Positions 50,236-62,054 of a stretch of 64,000 nt of DNA are shown in pieces. How positions within the stretch are numbered: the first letter of the stretch is position 1; every line of letters starts with the position of its first letter. Under the pieces are notes generated by a model, which had not been told where the DNA came from, searched no databases, and saw nothing but the letters and a program-made list of their open reading frames with translations. Made by a program: the position numbers and the translations under genes. Origin of the DNA: Chlorella sorokiniana (taxonomy: Eukaryota; Chlorophyta; Trebouxiophyceae; Chlorellales; Chlorellaceae); the NCBI GenBank assembly GCA_025917655.1, contig CP084613.1:2420001-2484000 (forward strand), read 5' to 3'.

Positions 50236-53200
50236 CTACTCCTCCCCCTGCGCTCCACGCGGGCGCCGGAAATAAGGCGAGATCTGGATGTTGAGGGCTG
50301 CGGCGCGTCGCCGGAACTCGCGCTCGTCGGTGTCGCTGCGCCGCCGCCCGACCGCCGCAGCGCCGCCGCCGCGCATCAGCGCCCGCGCCGGGCCTGCAGT
50401 GGAGAGGCGGAGAGCAGGGGCTGCGTGTGCTGGGTGCGCTGTGAGCTGAGCTGGCGCGGCGCACCCACCAGCAGCCCCCACACTGCCCGCACCACAACAG
50501 GCAAAGCCGCCTGTGCTCACCCTGCCCAGCGGACGCACAGCCATCAGCACCAGGGGCGGGGCGGGCTGAAGCTGGAGGCTGAGAGCACAGAGGTGGCGGC
50601 AGAGGCGGGGTGCCGCCACCCATGCGCCAGGCCGGCGATGAGCGGCCGCTGAAGTCGAAGCTTTCAGGGTGCGCCAACGGGGTGGCAGCATCCTGCTGCC
50701 GGCCAGCAAGGGGGCGTCCCCGCTCGGTTTGCACCGCGCGCCATGCGGCTCGCGGCATCAAGCGCAGCCTGCAGCGGGCGAAGCACCGTGTGCGTCAAGC
50801 TGCCTGAAGCTACAAATAAACTGCAGCGGGCGGGTGCATGGCACCAGCACAGGCATGCGACGTGTTGCTGCTGGGCGGCGCCCGCCCTGCCAGCACCCCG
50901 CCGCCCACCTCCTCGTCGCTGCTTGGGCGCTGCCGCCGCCCCCTCCTCCAAAGCCCAGCGCCAGGCCGGACCAGCAGGCTTTGCTGCGCTCTGTGCCGCA
51001 GCCAGCGGGCTGCGCAGCCGGGAGGCGCTCCGCAGGAGGCAGCGCCGCCCAGCGGGCTGCGCCAGTTGCTGGCCACAACAGGGCTGGCAGAGGGCGGGGC
51101 GGGGCTGCGCAGAGCCGCAGCGCCCTCGCCAGCCTCTTCGCCGTCGCCCTCCGGGCAGTCCTCGGGACAGCCAGCCGCTGCGCGGAGTAAGGGGTCGCCG
51201 CCCTGTGCTGCGCCCAGCAGCTGCTGCCTTCCAGCGGCGCCGCGTCTGCAAAGCGCACGGAGCGGCGCGTGGGCGGCGGCGTGTGCTCAGCCGGGGGTGA
51301 TGGCGGCGGAGCAGTGCTGGTCTGCAGCCCCGCACCACCCGCCGTGCCTGGGACACCCGCTGGCGCTGCCGCCGATGCTGCCATGGACGGCGGCGCTGCT
51401 GCTGCCTCTGCTCCGGCGATGCAGGCATCATCGCGGCTGGCCGCCGGCGAGGCACTGGCCGGGTCCTGCGGCGAGCGGCTGCATGCTGCTGCCACGCCTG
51501 CCGCGCACGAGCTGGCATGGACGGAGGGGCTGCCTCGCTGCTGCTGCTGCTGCTTTTGCTGGGGAGACGGCGAGGCGCCGCTGGGCGTCCTGCCGCCGCT
51601 GAGCGGCGAGCCGAGGGCGCCGCTGCCGGGTGGAGGGCTGGGCGGGTGCCATGCCTGGCTGCTGCCGCGGCTGCCGGGCGTGGGGGCAGGGCCGCGGGAG
51701 GGGGTGGGGGTGAAGGCGATGGAGGCCAGGCCCTGCAGGCAGGAGCGGGACAGGGGCGGCGCGCTGGCTGGCCCATGTCGTACCCTGGGAGCGCAGCTGC
51801 GGGCTGCCCCCGGCTGGCAGGGTGAAGGAATGAGCCCCACAAGGCGCCGCCAGCAGCCCACCTGGTCAACCGTGGCCAGCTTGGCCTGCGCCGCCTGCAG
51901 GTCGGCCTTGAGCCGCGCCAGCCGGCCGCGAACCGCGTCCTGCACCCCGCCGCCGCTGCCGCTGAGGCGTGCCCGCAGCGCGCTCAGAGCCAGCGGCGTC
52001 ACCGCCACGGCAACCATGCTGGCTGCTGGGGTGCGAGCCGGCGTGCTGGGCGGCGCGCTGCTAGCAGGGGGCAGGGAGGCGGGCGAGTGGGGAGTGCCCG
52101 CGGCCGCTGCCGCCGCGGAGCTGACTGCCAGCTGATGCAGCTGCTGCGCCTGCTGCGGGTCAATGCCAGCCGTGCTGGCTGGTGTGGGGGCGGGGCAGTC
52201 GCAAAGTTGAGGGGGTGGAGCGGGTGGGGGCGGCGGCCGACAGGGCGGCTGCGCTGGCGGGTGTGGCGGCCAGCCCCTTGGGCAGGTGGCGCGCCAGCGG
52301 GCTGCTGCTGTCCACCTCAGCCGCATGGCCAGCGGTGGCCTCAGATCCACCCTCCTCATGCACCTCCTGCCAGCCTCCTGGCTGAGACTCCGAGCAAGAG
52401 GCACAGGGCTGTCCTGCTGGCGCCCGGCGTGCGCATGAGATGCCGGCAGCCCGTGCTCCGTCTCCGCTTGCTCCTGCTGCAGCTGCTGCTGGGCCAGGGC
52501 CGCCTCGGCGGCAGCCACCGCAGCGCTGGCGTAGGCCTCTGCCTCGGCAGCCTCATCTGCCGCCGCGCCCAGGGGCGTGCCGCTGGCCACCGCCTCCCAG
52601 TACTGGACCATGGAGCGCACCTGGAGGCGGGGAGGGGGCGGACACGTGCAGGCGGCAGGGCAGGCGGGTCAGCACGGCAGGACACAACAGAGGGGCAGGA
52701 CACAGCAGAGGGGCCCCGCACCTGGCAGCCTGCGGCAGCGGGGCGCTGCGCACGTCGGTGCCCCCAGCCCCCTCAAACCCCCCCCACCCACCTTGGACAC
52801 TTGCGAGGCCGGGACGTGGGTGATGACCATGCCGCCGTGCACCACAGTGAACTCAGCCTCGGCAGGGGCCGGCGGGGGACGGCGCTCCCCCCGCCCGACG
52901 CGCTGCAGGCAGCTCCCGCCGGGTTCTCGAGCGCCGCAACCTCACCCGGCTCCCTCCACAGCCCGGCATCGGCGCCAGCCAGGCCCTCGTGTGCGCCAGA
53001 GGCTGCCCGCGTGAAAGCAGGGGACGCTGTGGCCGTGCTGCCACCCTCGCTGCGCGGCGACGCGGCGGCGGCAGACGAGGCGGCGCTGCTGGGGGTGGGC
53101 GAGCCGTGGCTGAGGGCGCTGCCCGCCTGCAACCCAGCGCGACACAGGGGCCGGTGGTTGGGGCGCTGCTGTGCGGCGCAAGAGACATGCCCGCTGAGCT

Positions 53201-56200
53201 GGCGCAGCTGCCTCTCCAGTGGATCGGCGGGCTGCGTGTGCCAAGGCCGCCACCAACACGGCAGGCTCCCCTCCCCACACACCCACCTCTCGCTGCCGCT
53301 CCACGCTGCCCTTGAGGTCGCGGTAGTCGACGGTGAGGGTGGCGCGGGAGGCCAGGTAGGGGCTGGAGAACAAGTCTGAGCTGCAAGCGCTGAGCGTGGT
53401 GGCGGGGGAGTCGGCGGGCGGCCAGCCCCTGCCCCCACCCTCGCCCCGCCCTCGCCGTCGCCGAACAGCACGAATGGCACCGGGCTGCGGCCCTCTTGGG
53501 CTGCAAGGCCTGCCGCGCTGTGGCGCAGGCCAGAGGCGGGGCTGCTCTGCGCCAGCAGGCCGCGAGCGGTGGCCAGGCAGCGCTGCAGGCGCGCGTTCTC
53601 CGAACGCAGCTGCTCCGCGTCGCCTCCCCCAGCAGCCGGTCCACGTGCGCCAGCTGGCCGCGGGAAGCCTCCAGCAGCTGTGTGTGTGACGCGGGGAAGG
53701 GGGACCACGCCTGAGCGTGCTGCACAGCCCCAACGGACAGCTGGTAGCCGTGCATGCAGTCAGCCCCTCCACATGCACACCCCTTCCTCAGGGCGGGCAC
53801 CCAGCAACCCACCCTCTCCAGCTCCGGGCTAGTGGCCGGCACCCTGCCCGTGGCCTGCTCGGCGTGCAGCTGCGCCAGGCTGTCGTGCACTCCCGCCAGC
53901 TGGCAGCGCAGGCGGGCTGTGGGGTCGCCTCCCCCGTTGCGTGCCGCCGCCAGCTGCTGCTGCGCCTCGGCCAGCTGCCGCCGGATGGTTTCAAGCTCCG
54001 TGGCGGCAGCGCCTGCGCGCTGTTGGGCCGCGTCTGCGGCGGCCTGCGCCGCGGCCACCGCCTGCCGAGCCTCATCCAGCTGCTGCTGCAGCGCGGCGGC
54101 CTGCTGCTCCCCCAGGTGGGCCGTGCCGCTGGCCGCCGCCTCGCTGGCCGCCAGCTGCTGCTGCGCCGCCTCCAGCTCACTCACCAGCACGTCGCGTTCG
54201 CCCTGCAGCGCACAAGCAGGGGCGGCAGCCCCAGTCGACGTGCGAGAGCCTTGCCGCAGCGGCGGGCTGTATCGTCCCTGCTTCCCAACACCGTGCGTCT
54301 CCCTAGCCAACCAACAGCCTCGGCACGGCCGCGCGGCCCCGCGCCCCCGCCCCCCCCGCTCACCTCGCACAGCGCAAACATGCCCTGGACCTGGTCCGCC
54401 AGCACCATCATGTGCCCCGCGGCATCGCGGGCGCGAGCAGCCTCGGCCTCGGCGCACAGAGCGCCCGCCTCGGCCGCCACCACCGCCGCCTCCCGCTCCG
54501 CCCCCACCTCCCTCAGCGCCGCCTGCAGCCCCTCCAGCTCCTCGGCCAGGGCAGCGTTGTGCGCCCGCAGAGCGGCGGCCTCTGCAGGAGCGGGGCTCAG
54601 CAGCACGGTTGGGGCGTGGCCGGGGTGGCGCCACCGCTGCAGGCGCTGCCAGCCCGCAGGGTGCGGGGTGCACCGCCGCCCACCCCTCCCCTCCCTGCAC
54701 ACCAACCAAGCCCACCCGACTGAAAGGCGGCGACGTCGCGCGCAGCGGCCCACAGCAGGCGTAGGTCGCTGCGGGCGGGGGTGCTGAGGATGCTGCGCAT
54801 GCCGCGCCGGTCCAGCCACAGCGTCAGGCTGCCCTGGCCGGGGCGGGCGTGGATGCCGCCACAGCTGCAAGCAGCACGGGAGGCACAGGGCAGTGAGCAG
54901 GGGCCCCAACCGCGCAACCCTTTGGGGAGCCGCCAGCGCTGGCAGAGCCTCGGATTTGGCTGCACCAGACACCGCTTTGGCGGTGCAGCGCTCACCGGGT
55001 GACCCAGCCGCCGGCTCGCCGGCCGACGCTGAGATGAGGTGCAGCGGGGTGCAGTCCTTGGGCGACTGGGGGCTGTCGGGCGGGGGCGGCGGCGGGGCGG
55101 GCGGGCGACGCATGCGGCGGGGCCCGCAGGTGACGCAGCATCGCGGTGAGGGGTGCGGCTGCTGGACGGTCTCGCCAGACGGTGCGCGCCGCAGCTCGTC
55201 GCTGCCCGGCACCGCCGCACCGGCCTCCTCCGCCGCCGCGCCTGGTCCCTGCTGGCCTGCCGCACCCTGTTCGCCTCTCCCGCACCCCCTCCTCATGCGG
55301 CGCTGCGGCGCCCATCCCAAACGAGAAGCTGGGGGCTGCCGAGCCTGCAGCGGGGCCACGCACGCAACTCAGCCCGCACGTCCGTCTTGTCGGCCTGAAG
55401 CCCATACACCCCCGGCATGGCACAGCAGCGCACCTTGGTGGCACGCTGCTCCGGTCGGCGAGTCGGCGGGGAGGCTGAAGGTCACGGGGCAAGGCGGCCG
55501 CTGGCAAGCGCGCTGAGCCGCCGCACCGACCGCTGGCTTGTTCTCGCCAAGGCGCTGCTGCTGCGCCGGCGACTGGTCGGCAGCGGCCGCCAGGAGGCGA
55601 ACGGTGGGCAGCTCGCCGTCGGGGCTGTCGGGAGATGGCCACCGGCGCCGCCTCCCAGGCTGACCTGCTCAGCCTCGGCTGCCTGTCCGCCACGCAGAGC
55701 CTCCAAGCTGAGGCGGGGCACCGGGAGGGCGCCGCCGGCACGCCGCCAAGGCTGATGGACGGCGCGGGGCCCACGCTGCCGCTGTCGCCGTTGCTGCACA
55801 CCGAGGGGCTGATGGGCTGGGGGCAGAAGGCGAGGGGCCCCTGCCTCCTGTGGGTGCGGCAGCCCGGGGCCCGCCAGGAGTGGGGGCCAGGGGGCTGGCG
55901 GGGCTGTAGGGGTGCAGCGGCGGCAGCGTGCGCGCGCCGCCCTGCTGCTCCTGCGCCGCCTCTGCGCCGGGCTCCGGCGACAGCATGCTGGCCCCGGTGC
56001 GCAGGTAGGCCGCCGCGTTGACCAGGCCATACACGCCCACCCCGCCGGGGCCTGCAGGCAGGCGCGTTGGGCGGTGGGGCGGGGGATGCAAGGCCGGCCG
56101 TGGCAGCGCGCAGGGCCGCCCCCAGGCGGGCAGCCAGGTGCGGGCAGCCAGGTGTGAGCAGCCTGTGGCAGGGCAGGGCGCAGGTGCGGCGGCCGCCCAC

Positions 56201-57186
56201 CCGCTATGTTGAGCAGGCCGCTGGCCGGCACCGCCGCCACCCCGGGCGCGTAGATCACGTCGGCACACGACGGTTCCGGCGACAGCTGCTGGGGCCCGGT
56301 GCGCAGGAAGGCGTTCATGATGCCCCGCACCCCTGCAGGTGGTGGGCGGTGGGTTGGTGGTGGGCGCACGTGGGGTGGACGGGCGAGAGGTGAGCTGGCG
56401 GGCTGGAGGCGGCCGGTGGGGCAGGCGGGTGATGGGCCAGCCTCTGCACCCTGACCCCGGCGCCGACGCGGCCCCACCCGCACGCGGAGCTCACCCATGG
56501 GCGCCGCTGCCGGCGAGTCGTTGTGGATGTGCTGCAGCAGCTGCCAGGCCTCGGGGGTGGGGAGGGCGTGGGCGGTGCCCGCAGGAGCGGCGGGCGGCGC
56601 TGAGCCGAACACCTGGCCGCCTCGCTGGCGGGCTGCTGCTGCTGCCTGAGAGGCTGCTGGCGAGCCACGCAGCCAGGCCTGCAGGGAGCGCTCCGAGGAG
56701 GGCGTCAGCGCCGCGGGCTCCAGAAGCCCTGGCGTCAGCTGCCCTGCAGCCGCCTCCACTGCAGCCAGCCCGCTGTCGTGCTGCCCGGCGGCCTGGCCGG
56801 GCGCTGCCGGTGACGCTGCCGACGATGGGCTGTGGCGAGGCATGATCGGGCATGGGTGCCAGGAAGCTGGCGCCGTCGAAGCTGGGGTTGCTGTACGCGT
56901 GGAACCCATCCGGCGGCGTGTGTACCGCCTCTGGCCAAGACGAGCCCTGCATCCGGGCCTGCTGTGCCGGGGGCGTAGGAGCTGACAGCATGGCTGCATA
57001 GTCCGGTGCTGGGCTGGCCCCTGGCGCGGGTGGCCGCGGGATGCGGGTAGAGGCCCGGGCCAGCGGCCGTGAGGCAGCCGGGATGCGGTTGGCAGGCAGG
57101 GCATGCTGCTCCTGCCCCGCGTCTGTCGCCACGATGCCCTCCACCTTCTTGTTCCTTGGCTTGGCGGACGTCAGCGCTGGCTGCAT
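50236..57186 (-). CDS. Long Pro/Ser-rich coiled-coil protein, unrecognised (one or two genes)
   Basis: Starts MQPALTSAKPRNKKVEGIVA at 57186; the frame is open further up, so an upstream exon is possible. A Pro/Ala/Ser-rich N-terminal third holds two copies of a motif on separate exons: IMNAFLRTGPQQLSPEP (about 56285-56331) and LVNAAAYLRTGASMLSPEP (about 55972-56045). Then SLTLWLDRRGMRSILSTPAR (about 54780-54850), a long coiled coil (EAAALRAHNAALAEELEGL, ELEAAQQQLAASEAAASG, ELETIRRQLAEAQQQLAAAR, LEASRGQLAHVDRLLGEA; about 53570-54600), VPFVLFGDGEG, LFSSPYLASRATLTVDYRDL, EFTVVHGGMVITHVPASQV and VRSMVQYWEAVASGTPLGAA (52555-52620). After a low-complexity region the last exon reads DEREFRRRAAALNIQISPYF and ends GAQGEE. 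Many frame changes. No catalytic domain. A split into two genes near 52600 is possible. Confidence 0.5.
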
Positions 57187-57780
57187 GCGGGAGGGCTGGT
57201 TGACGGCCCCCGCACGGCGGGACTGCCAGCCATTGTCCTTGGTGCTGCTTCCCACCGCGTCAGCCGTCGCCGCCCGCCTCGGTTGCGGATGGGGCTCAGC
57301 GGCGACCGTTGTGGGCCTCGCTCTCGCGTCATACTACCTGAAATGCGCACACAAATGGCAGGCCGGAGCCCTTGCTGCGAGTGCTATCGGGTGGCTGTCC
57401 GGCAAGGCAGGCACCAAGCCGTCCAGAATGGTGGCTTGCGTTGCTCGCATTGCACCAACCTTGTCTCGGCAGGCATGACCTCGTGCGGGGGCGGGCCTGC
57501 TTTTTGCTCCTCGCAGTTTGGTTGGTTAAGAGTGTGCTCCTGCTGCTATTGCAATGCGCTTGAAGAGGCCCGTTGGGCGTGCAGCATCTGGTTGGGAATG
57601 CCCGCCGCGCTCAGACGGTGACAGACCTTGGTTTGCACCCACTTGTACAGCTGGTGTACTTGTGGCTCCCTTGTTCCCGGCTCCCTTGCGCTGGCGGCTC
57701 TGAATCTCAAGCATTTGTATTCGTTTGTCTTCAGAGTGACGCCAAGAACCGACATTGCAGCCTTGACAACCCCCACGAAC
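57187..57780. other. Divergent promoter region of the coiled-coil and TMEM70-like genes
   Basis: About 590 bases, less GC-rich towards the plus-strand gene. It may contain an untranslated or short first exon of the minus-strand gene. No RNA gene or repeat was recognised. Confidence 0.4.
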
Positions 57781-59034
57781 ATGGCCTTGCTGCAGCGGCG
57801 TGTTGCGTCCACGGTTGGGAGGATGTTGCTTGAGGGACCAGGAGCCGTCATGGGTCAAGGGTTTCCATGTAGCGCCCATGTGCAGCGGCCGCTGCTGCCC
57901 CTGCCGGCGGTGGCCGCTGCCAGCGCCTCTCCCGGTTGTTGTCAAGGCGGCCTTCGCTGGCATTCCGAGCTGGTGGATCAGAAGCGCGGCTCGCCTCAGG
58001 AGTTTGTGTACGAGGGTCCCTTTGCCAACGCCGTGCTGCGTGTCAAGGTGGGACTCGTCGGGCAGGTGTTGTGGTGGCATTCCGCACCCGCCTGCCAGCC
58101 CCAGCAGCGGCCGCCCGTTCCACCCGCCCTCACCGCCCGCTCGCATGAACCGTGCAGAGGCTGTCCCTGTTCAGCTGCTTATGCGCCGTGGGTGCCGGCC
58201 CCGTGATCCTGGGCCTGGACGCCGCCACCACCGCCACCGCCAAGGCCTCCATTGTGGCCACCCTCGCCTCCTTTGGCGTCTTCACCACAGGCCTGGTGAG
58301 GGCATGCTTGTGTGGGTGGGTGTGGTGGTGGGGGTTGTGAGTGACTGGCGCAATTAGGGAGGAGGGCGCCCAGGCGGGCGGGGAGCTGCGAGTCAGGCGG
58401 CAAAGGCTGTGCAGGCAGGCCAGCGCGATGGGCGGCCCGGCGCGCCTCTCCATTGCCGGCGCTGTTCTTGCACGCGCGCGTTGGCAGTCGTCGCAGCCTT
58501 TCTTGCATCTCCCTTGCTCAGCCTCCCTGCCCTCCCTGCAGCTGACCTGGTTCACCCAGCCGTACATCACCCGTCTGCGGTACACCCCCTCCACCGACAC
58601 CCTGGAGGCCACCACGCTGAGCCTGTGGGCCCAGCCCCGCACCGACCGCTTCCACGTGGCGGAGGTGGCAGAGGCGGCCAGCGTGCACCCGCTGACCACC
58701 TTCCAGGCGCGGGGCAGGCGCTACTACATCGATGCCGGTGAGCGCAGGCGTGGTTTGGGTGGTGGGGGGCCCAGCCGCGCCTGCCCAGAGCCACCCGCCT
58801 TTCGTGCCGCTCCGCCGGCAGGCCATGCCCGATGGCCGCCTGCCAGGCAAGGCCCTGCGCCTCACAAACCCTCCCTCCCCCGCAGACCACTTTGCCGACA
58901 AAGCGCTGCTGGCGCGGCTGCAGCCAGCGGCGACCGCTGCGCATGTCGTGGAGGCGGCGGAGGCAGCGGCGCAGCGGCAGCAGCAGCAGGAGCAGCAGGA
59001 GCAGCGAAGCCAGCAGGGAGAGAATGCACAATGA
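57781..59034 (+). CDS. TMEM70: TMEM70-like mitochondrial membrane protein
   Basis: TMEM70 helps assemble the ring of mitochondrial ATP synthase and complex I. Starts MALLQRRVASTVGRMLLEGP, a basic, acid-free presequence. The conserved core follows: FVYEGPFANAVLRVK (about 58000-58050), an intron, RLSLFSCLCAVGAGPVILGL and ASIVATLASFGVFTTGL (two membrane spans, 58156-58296), an intron, LTWFTQPYITRLRYTPSTD (58540-58600) and ATTLSLWAQPRTDRFHVAEV, with HPLTTFQARGRRYYIDA. The last exon (about 58886-59034) reads DHFADKALLARLQ and ends in a Gln/Glu-rich tail, SQQGENAQ. No frame change seen in the exons checked. The second intron starts G/T-rich, as elsewhere in the window. Confidence 0.88.
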
Positions 59035-59379
59035 CAGTTGTGGCATGCTTCTACCGCTTGTCGATGCTCTGCTTCGTCCTGCTTGTTGGCCTGTGCCATG
59101 TCAGAGCGCTGTGCCGAGGCGGGGGCAGAGATGGCGGTGCTGCTAGTTACAGGCCCAACATCAAGACGCAAAACTGCAAAACTGGTGGCCATGGCCACGG
59201 ACTGCGCGCCACAGGCACGCAGTGTGCAAGGTGAGGTCGGGAAAATCAGTGCTAGGCATAATAGAGAAGACGCGTCGCACAACACAGCGCCAAGACACAC
59301 TGGGCGCGCGCCGTTGGCATGCTGCAACACATGTGTGCCGGTCAAGGAGTGTGGCTGCTATGTAGCGCATCCGTGCCCG
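59035..59379. other. Intergenic region between convergent TMEM70-like and ORP genes
   Basis: About 345 bases of two facing 3' ends; carries a minus-strand TGTAA for ORP. Nothing else was recognised. Confidence 0.45.
59147..59151 (-). terminator. TGTAA poly(A) signal, ORP gene
   Basis: Minus-strand TGTAA about 230 bases past the ORP stop; distance is long, so support is moderate. Confidence 0.35.
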
Positions 59380-61770
59380 TCAGTGGTGGCCACCGCCGCC
59401 GAGCGCCGCCTCTGCGGCCTGCTTGCGCAGCTTGGCGTCGGCGCGCTGCCGCTGCTCCAGCAGCTCCTTTGCGCGCTGCGCCTCGCGCACCTCCCCCGCC
59501 GCCAGCAGCGCCAGGTCTTCGCGGTAGCGGCAGTCGCTGGGCAGGGGGCGCTGCACGGGCTGCCACGCCGCCGCCGGCTCCTCCAGCAGCGTCCACCAGC
59601 GGCGGTCGCCCCAGTCCAGGTGGGAGAGCCAGTTGCCGGTGCAGCGGGCCACCTCCACCCGCCGCTCCTCCTCCCCAACCGAAGGCGACGACTTGTTGCT
59701 GCGCATGCCCAGGCTCAGCGTGCTGCGCATGCGCCCCGTCAGGCTGCCTATGCTGCCGCGCCTGGCCTGCACAGTGGGCGGGAGCAGAGGTGAGCTGGCA
59801 GGCGGGCGTCGATGCCGCCCGCAGCAGCCAAAGGCCTGCAATGCTGCAGCGACGCCGAGGGCAGCGCAGCGAGCGCAGTCTGCGCTGCCAGCCCTCACCC
59901 CCGCCCCGCCCTCACCCGCTCCTGCGCCGCGGTCGGTGACTGCCAGCTGCCGCTGCTGCCCGCGCTGTCCTGACGCACAATGCCGGTGGGGGAGGCAGGC
60001 GCCAGGCGGTGGATGGAGCCGCTCAGCGCATCGGGCCGCTGCAGCAGCGGGCTGTGCGCCGCGCCTGCCTCCTCCACCCGCCCAAAGCGCACCACCGCCT
60101 GCAGCCCGTTCTGGGCGTCGACAAACTCGGCGGTGCCGGTGACCTCGCCGCGGGGGCCGACGTGTACAGCAGGCCTGCAGGGGGGGGGTGGAGACGGACC
60201 GGCCGGCGTTTGGCGCGCCGCCACCCCCCAGCTCTGCTGCAGCAGGCCTTTGCAGGCCCTCGCAGGAGCCACAAACACCGGGGCGCCCTCCCCCTGCCAC
60301 CCACCCCGCAGGTAGTACGAGGGGAAATGTATTTCGATGCGCCCGCCGTCGTGAAAGTCCACCACGCGGTAGCCCCTCGCGCTGGTCTTCACGCTGTTGG
60401 TCTTATAGCTCACAGAGGGCTGGCTGCGAAGGGGGAAGTAAGGGAGGAAGGGAGCCAGAGGGAAGGGGCGGGGTGGGCGGGGTGGGGCACTCAGGGGGAG
60501 GAGCACCCGGCGAGGCCGTGCAGCGGTGGGCCCCCAGCCCTGCCCCATCCCCGCCGAGCACCTCTGGCCCGTGAAGGCGAAGAGGGCGCGGGGGCCCAGC
60601 AGCTGGAAGGCGGAGATGGGGGGTGGTGCGAGATCTGTTCCAGGAAGATGGTGCAGCCGTCGGGAGGCACGCCTCCCACGTCTCCCCAGAATGGGGTTGA
60701 AGGGCTTGGCCCAGCGCGAAAAGGCGTGGTGAAAGCCTTGAAGGGGGGGGGCGGGGGAGGGCGGGAAGGACGGTGGGAGGATGGGCAGGCCGCTTGGCCA
60801 GCCAGGCCGCTGTCGGCTGCAGTAGCATGCACTCAGAGAGAGTGGTTCACCCTTCCTGTCATGTCGCCGCAAGATGCCAGCCTGGCTGCCCGCGCTGCCG
60901 CGCCCCCACCCGCCGCACCTGCAATGAAGAACGTCACCACCGCCTGCAGGCGCTCCACCGGGTTGGTGGCGGCGGCGGCGGCACCCAGGAAGCGCGTGTG
61001 CACCCACGGGTCGGCCAGCTTCTGCAGGTAGCTGCGCGGCTCAAACATCTTCACCGGCAGGCTGACCTTCAGCAGGTCCAGGTTGCCTGCAGGAAGGACG
61101 AGGGGGCACGGGCGGGAGCAGGTGTGGAAGCACAGGGAAGAGGGGGCTGACAGCGACGGCGGCAGCGGCCGATTGTTGCAAAGGGGTGGGAAGGAGGCAG
61201 GGCTGCGTGCACGACATGAAGGCAACCGGTGACGGAAAGCCGCTGCCTGCAAAGAGCTGACCTGTGAGCAGGTTCTTGCCCAGCGATTTTATCACCTCGA
61301 CAACAGCGCTGCAGACGGTGCAGAGGAATGAATTGATGCATGCAAGGTCCGGCAGGGGCGGCAGAGAACGGCCAGGTCACAGTGCGGGGCGGGCCCCAGG
61401 CCACCTGCGCTGAGCCTCCAAGAGCTTGGTGTTTGTACAAGCAAGGCCCCCTTCTTCGTGTGCATCGTGATGGAGGTGGGCCTGCAGCCGGGAGAAGGGA
61501 GCAGGCCACTGGTTGTCCACGAGGCGTGAAAGCCTGGGTGGCGGGCCTGGGCTCGCAGCGACGCTGCGCTGGGACAGGACCATATCCGTCTGGGTGGGTG
61601 AACATTGCGACGCCCACATCCGCGCACTTGCTGCTCAACCCAACCCCGGCAGTTCTGACCTCCAGGGCGTCACAAAAGCAGTCTCCCTCGTGGTCAGGAG
61701 GCGACGGCTCTTCTGGGGTCCACTCCGGCTTTGTTTTTACACCCACCGCCTTCTTGACTGCGCTCAGCAT
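59380..61770 (-). CDS. Oxysterol-binding protein-related lipid transfer protein
   Basis: ORP proteins move sterols and phosphoinositides at membrane contact sites. Short form: no PH domain seen. Starts MLSAVKKAVGVKTKPEWTPE, then IIKSLGKNLLTG, NLDLLKVSLPVKMFEPRSYL (about 61030-61090), LADPWVHTRFL, ERLQAVVTFFIAG, FHHAFSRWAKPFNPILGETW (about 60680-60740), the signature FLEQISHHPPISAFQLLGPR (about 60585-60645), FTGQR, SYKTNSVKTSARGYRVVDF (about 60360-60415), IEIHFPSYYLRGG, GEVTGTAEFVDAQNG and WWTLLEEPAAAWQPV. The C-terminal helix EVREAQRAKELLEQRQRADA ends ALGGGGHH. Three frame changes sit between 60640 and 60720, at ILGETW, CLPDGC and HHPPIS; one more G or C in each run (G4, C3, C6 on the coding strand) restores the family sequence. 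A Ser-rich insert (about 59690-60060) is unusual. Confidence 0.92.
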
Positions 61771-62054
61771 CGCGCTGGGCGGCAACAAACACTGAGGAAA
61801 GCCTCGATCTGTCCAGCAAGGGTTTGGCACCCGTTCAAAGAAGATGGAGGCATGAGACCGAGTGTGTGCGGCATGGTGGTGGCGGGGCGGTCGAGGTACG
61901 TAACTCTTGCGTTCAACGATGGCCATCTCTGCCACGCCTGATCGAGCTGGCCTCCTGCCCGGAAAAGCGGCGTTTCCTGTGGGCAAATTTCACTTCTAAT
62001 CTTGACCAATTACCACAAGGGTAATCTAACCATTCTTCTAGCGGGGCCAGCACA
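61771..62054. promoter_or_regulatory. Bidirectional promoter region of ORP and NDC1
   Basis: 284 bases between opposite start codons, with an AT-richer part at about 61980-62040. No defined elements were recognised. Confidence 0.4.
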
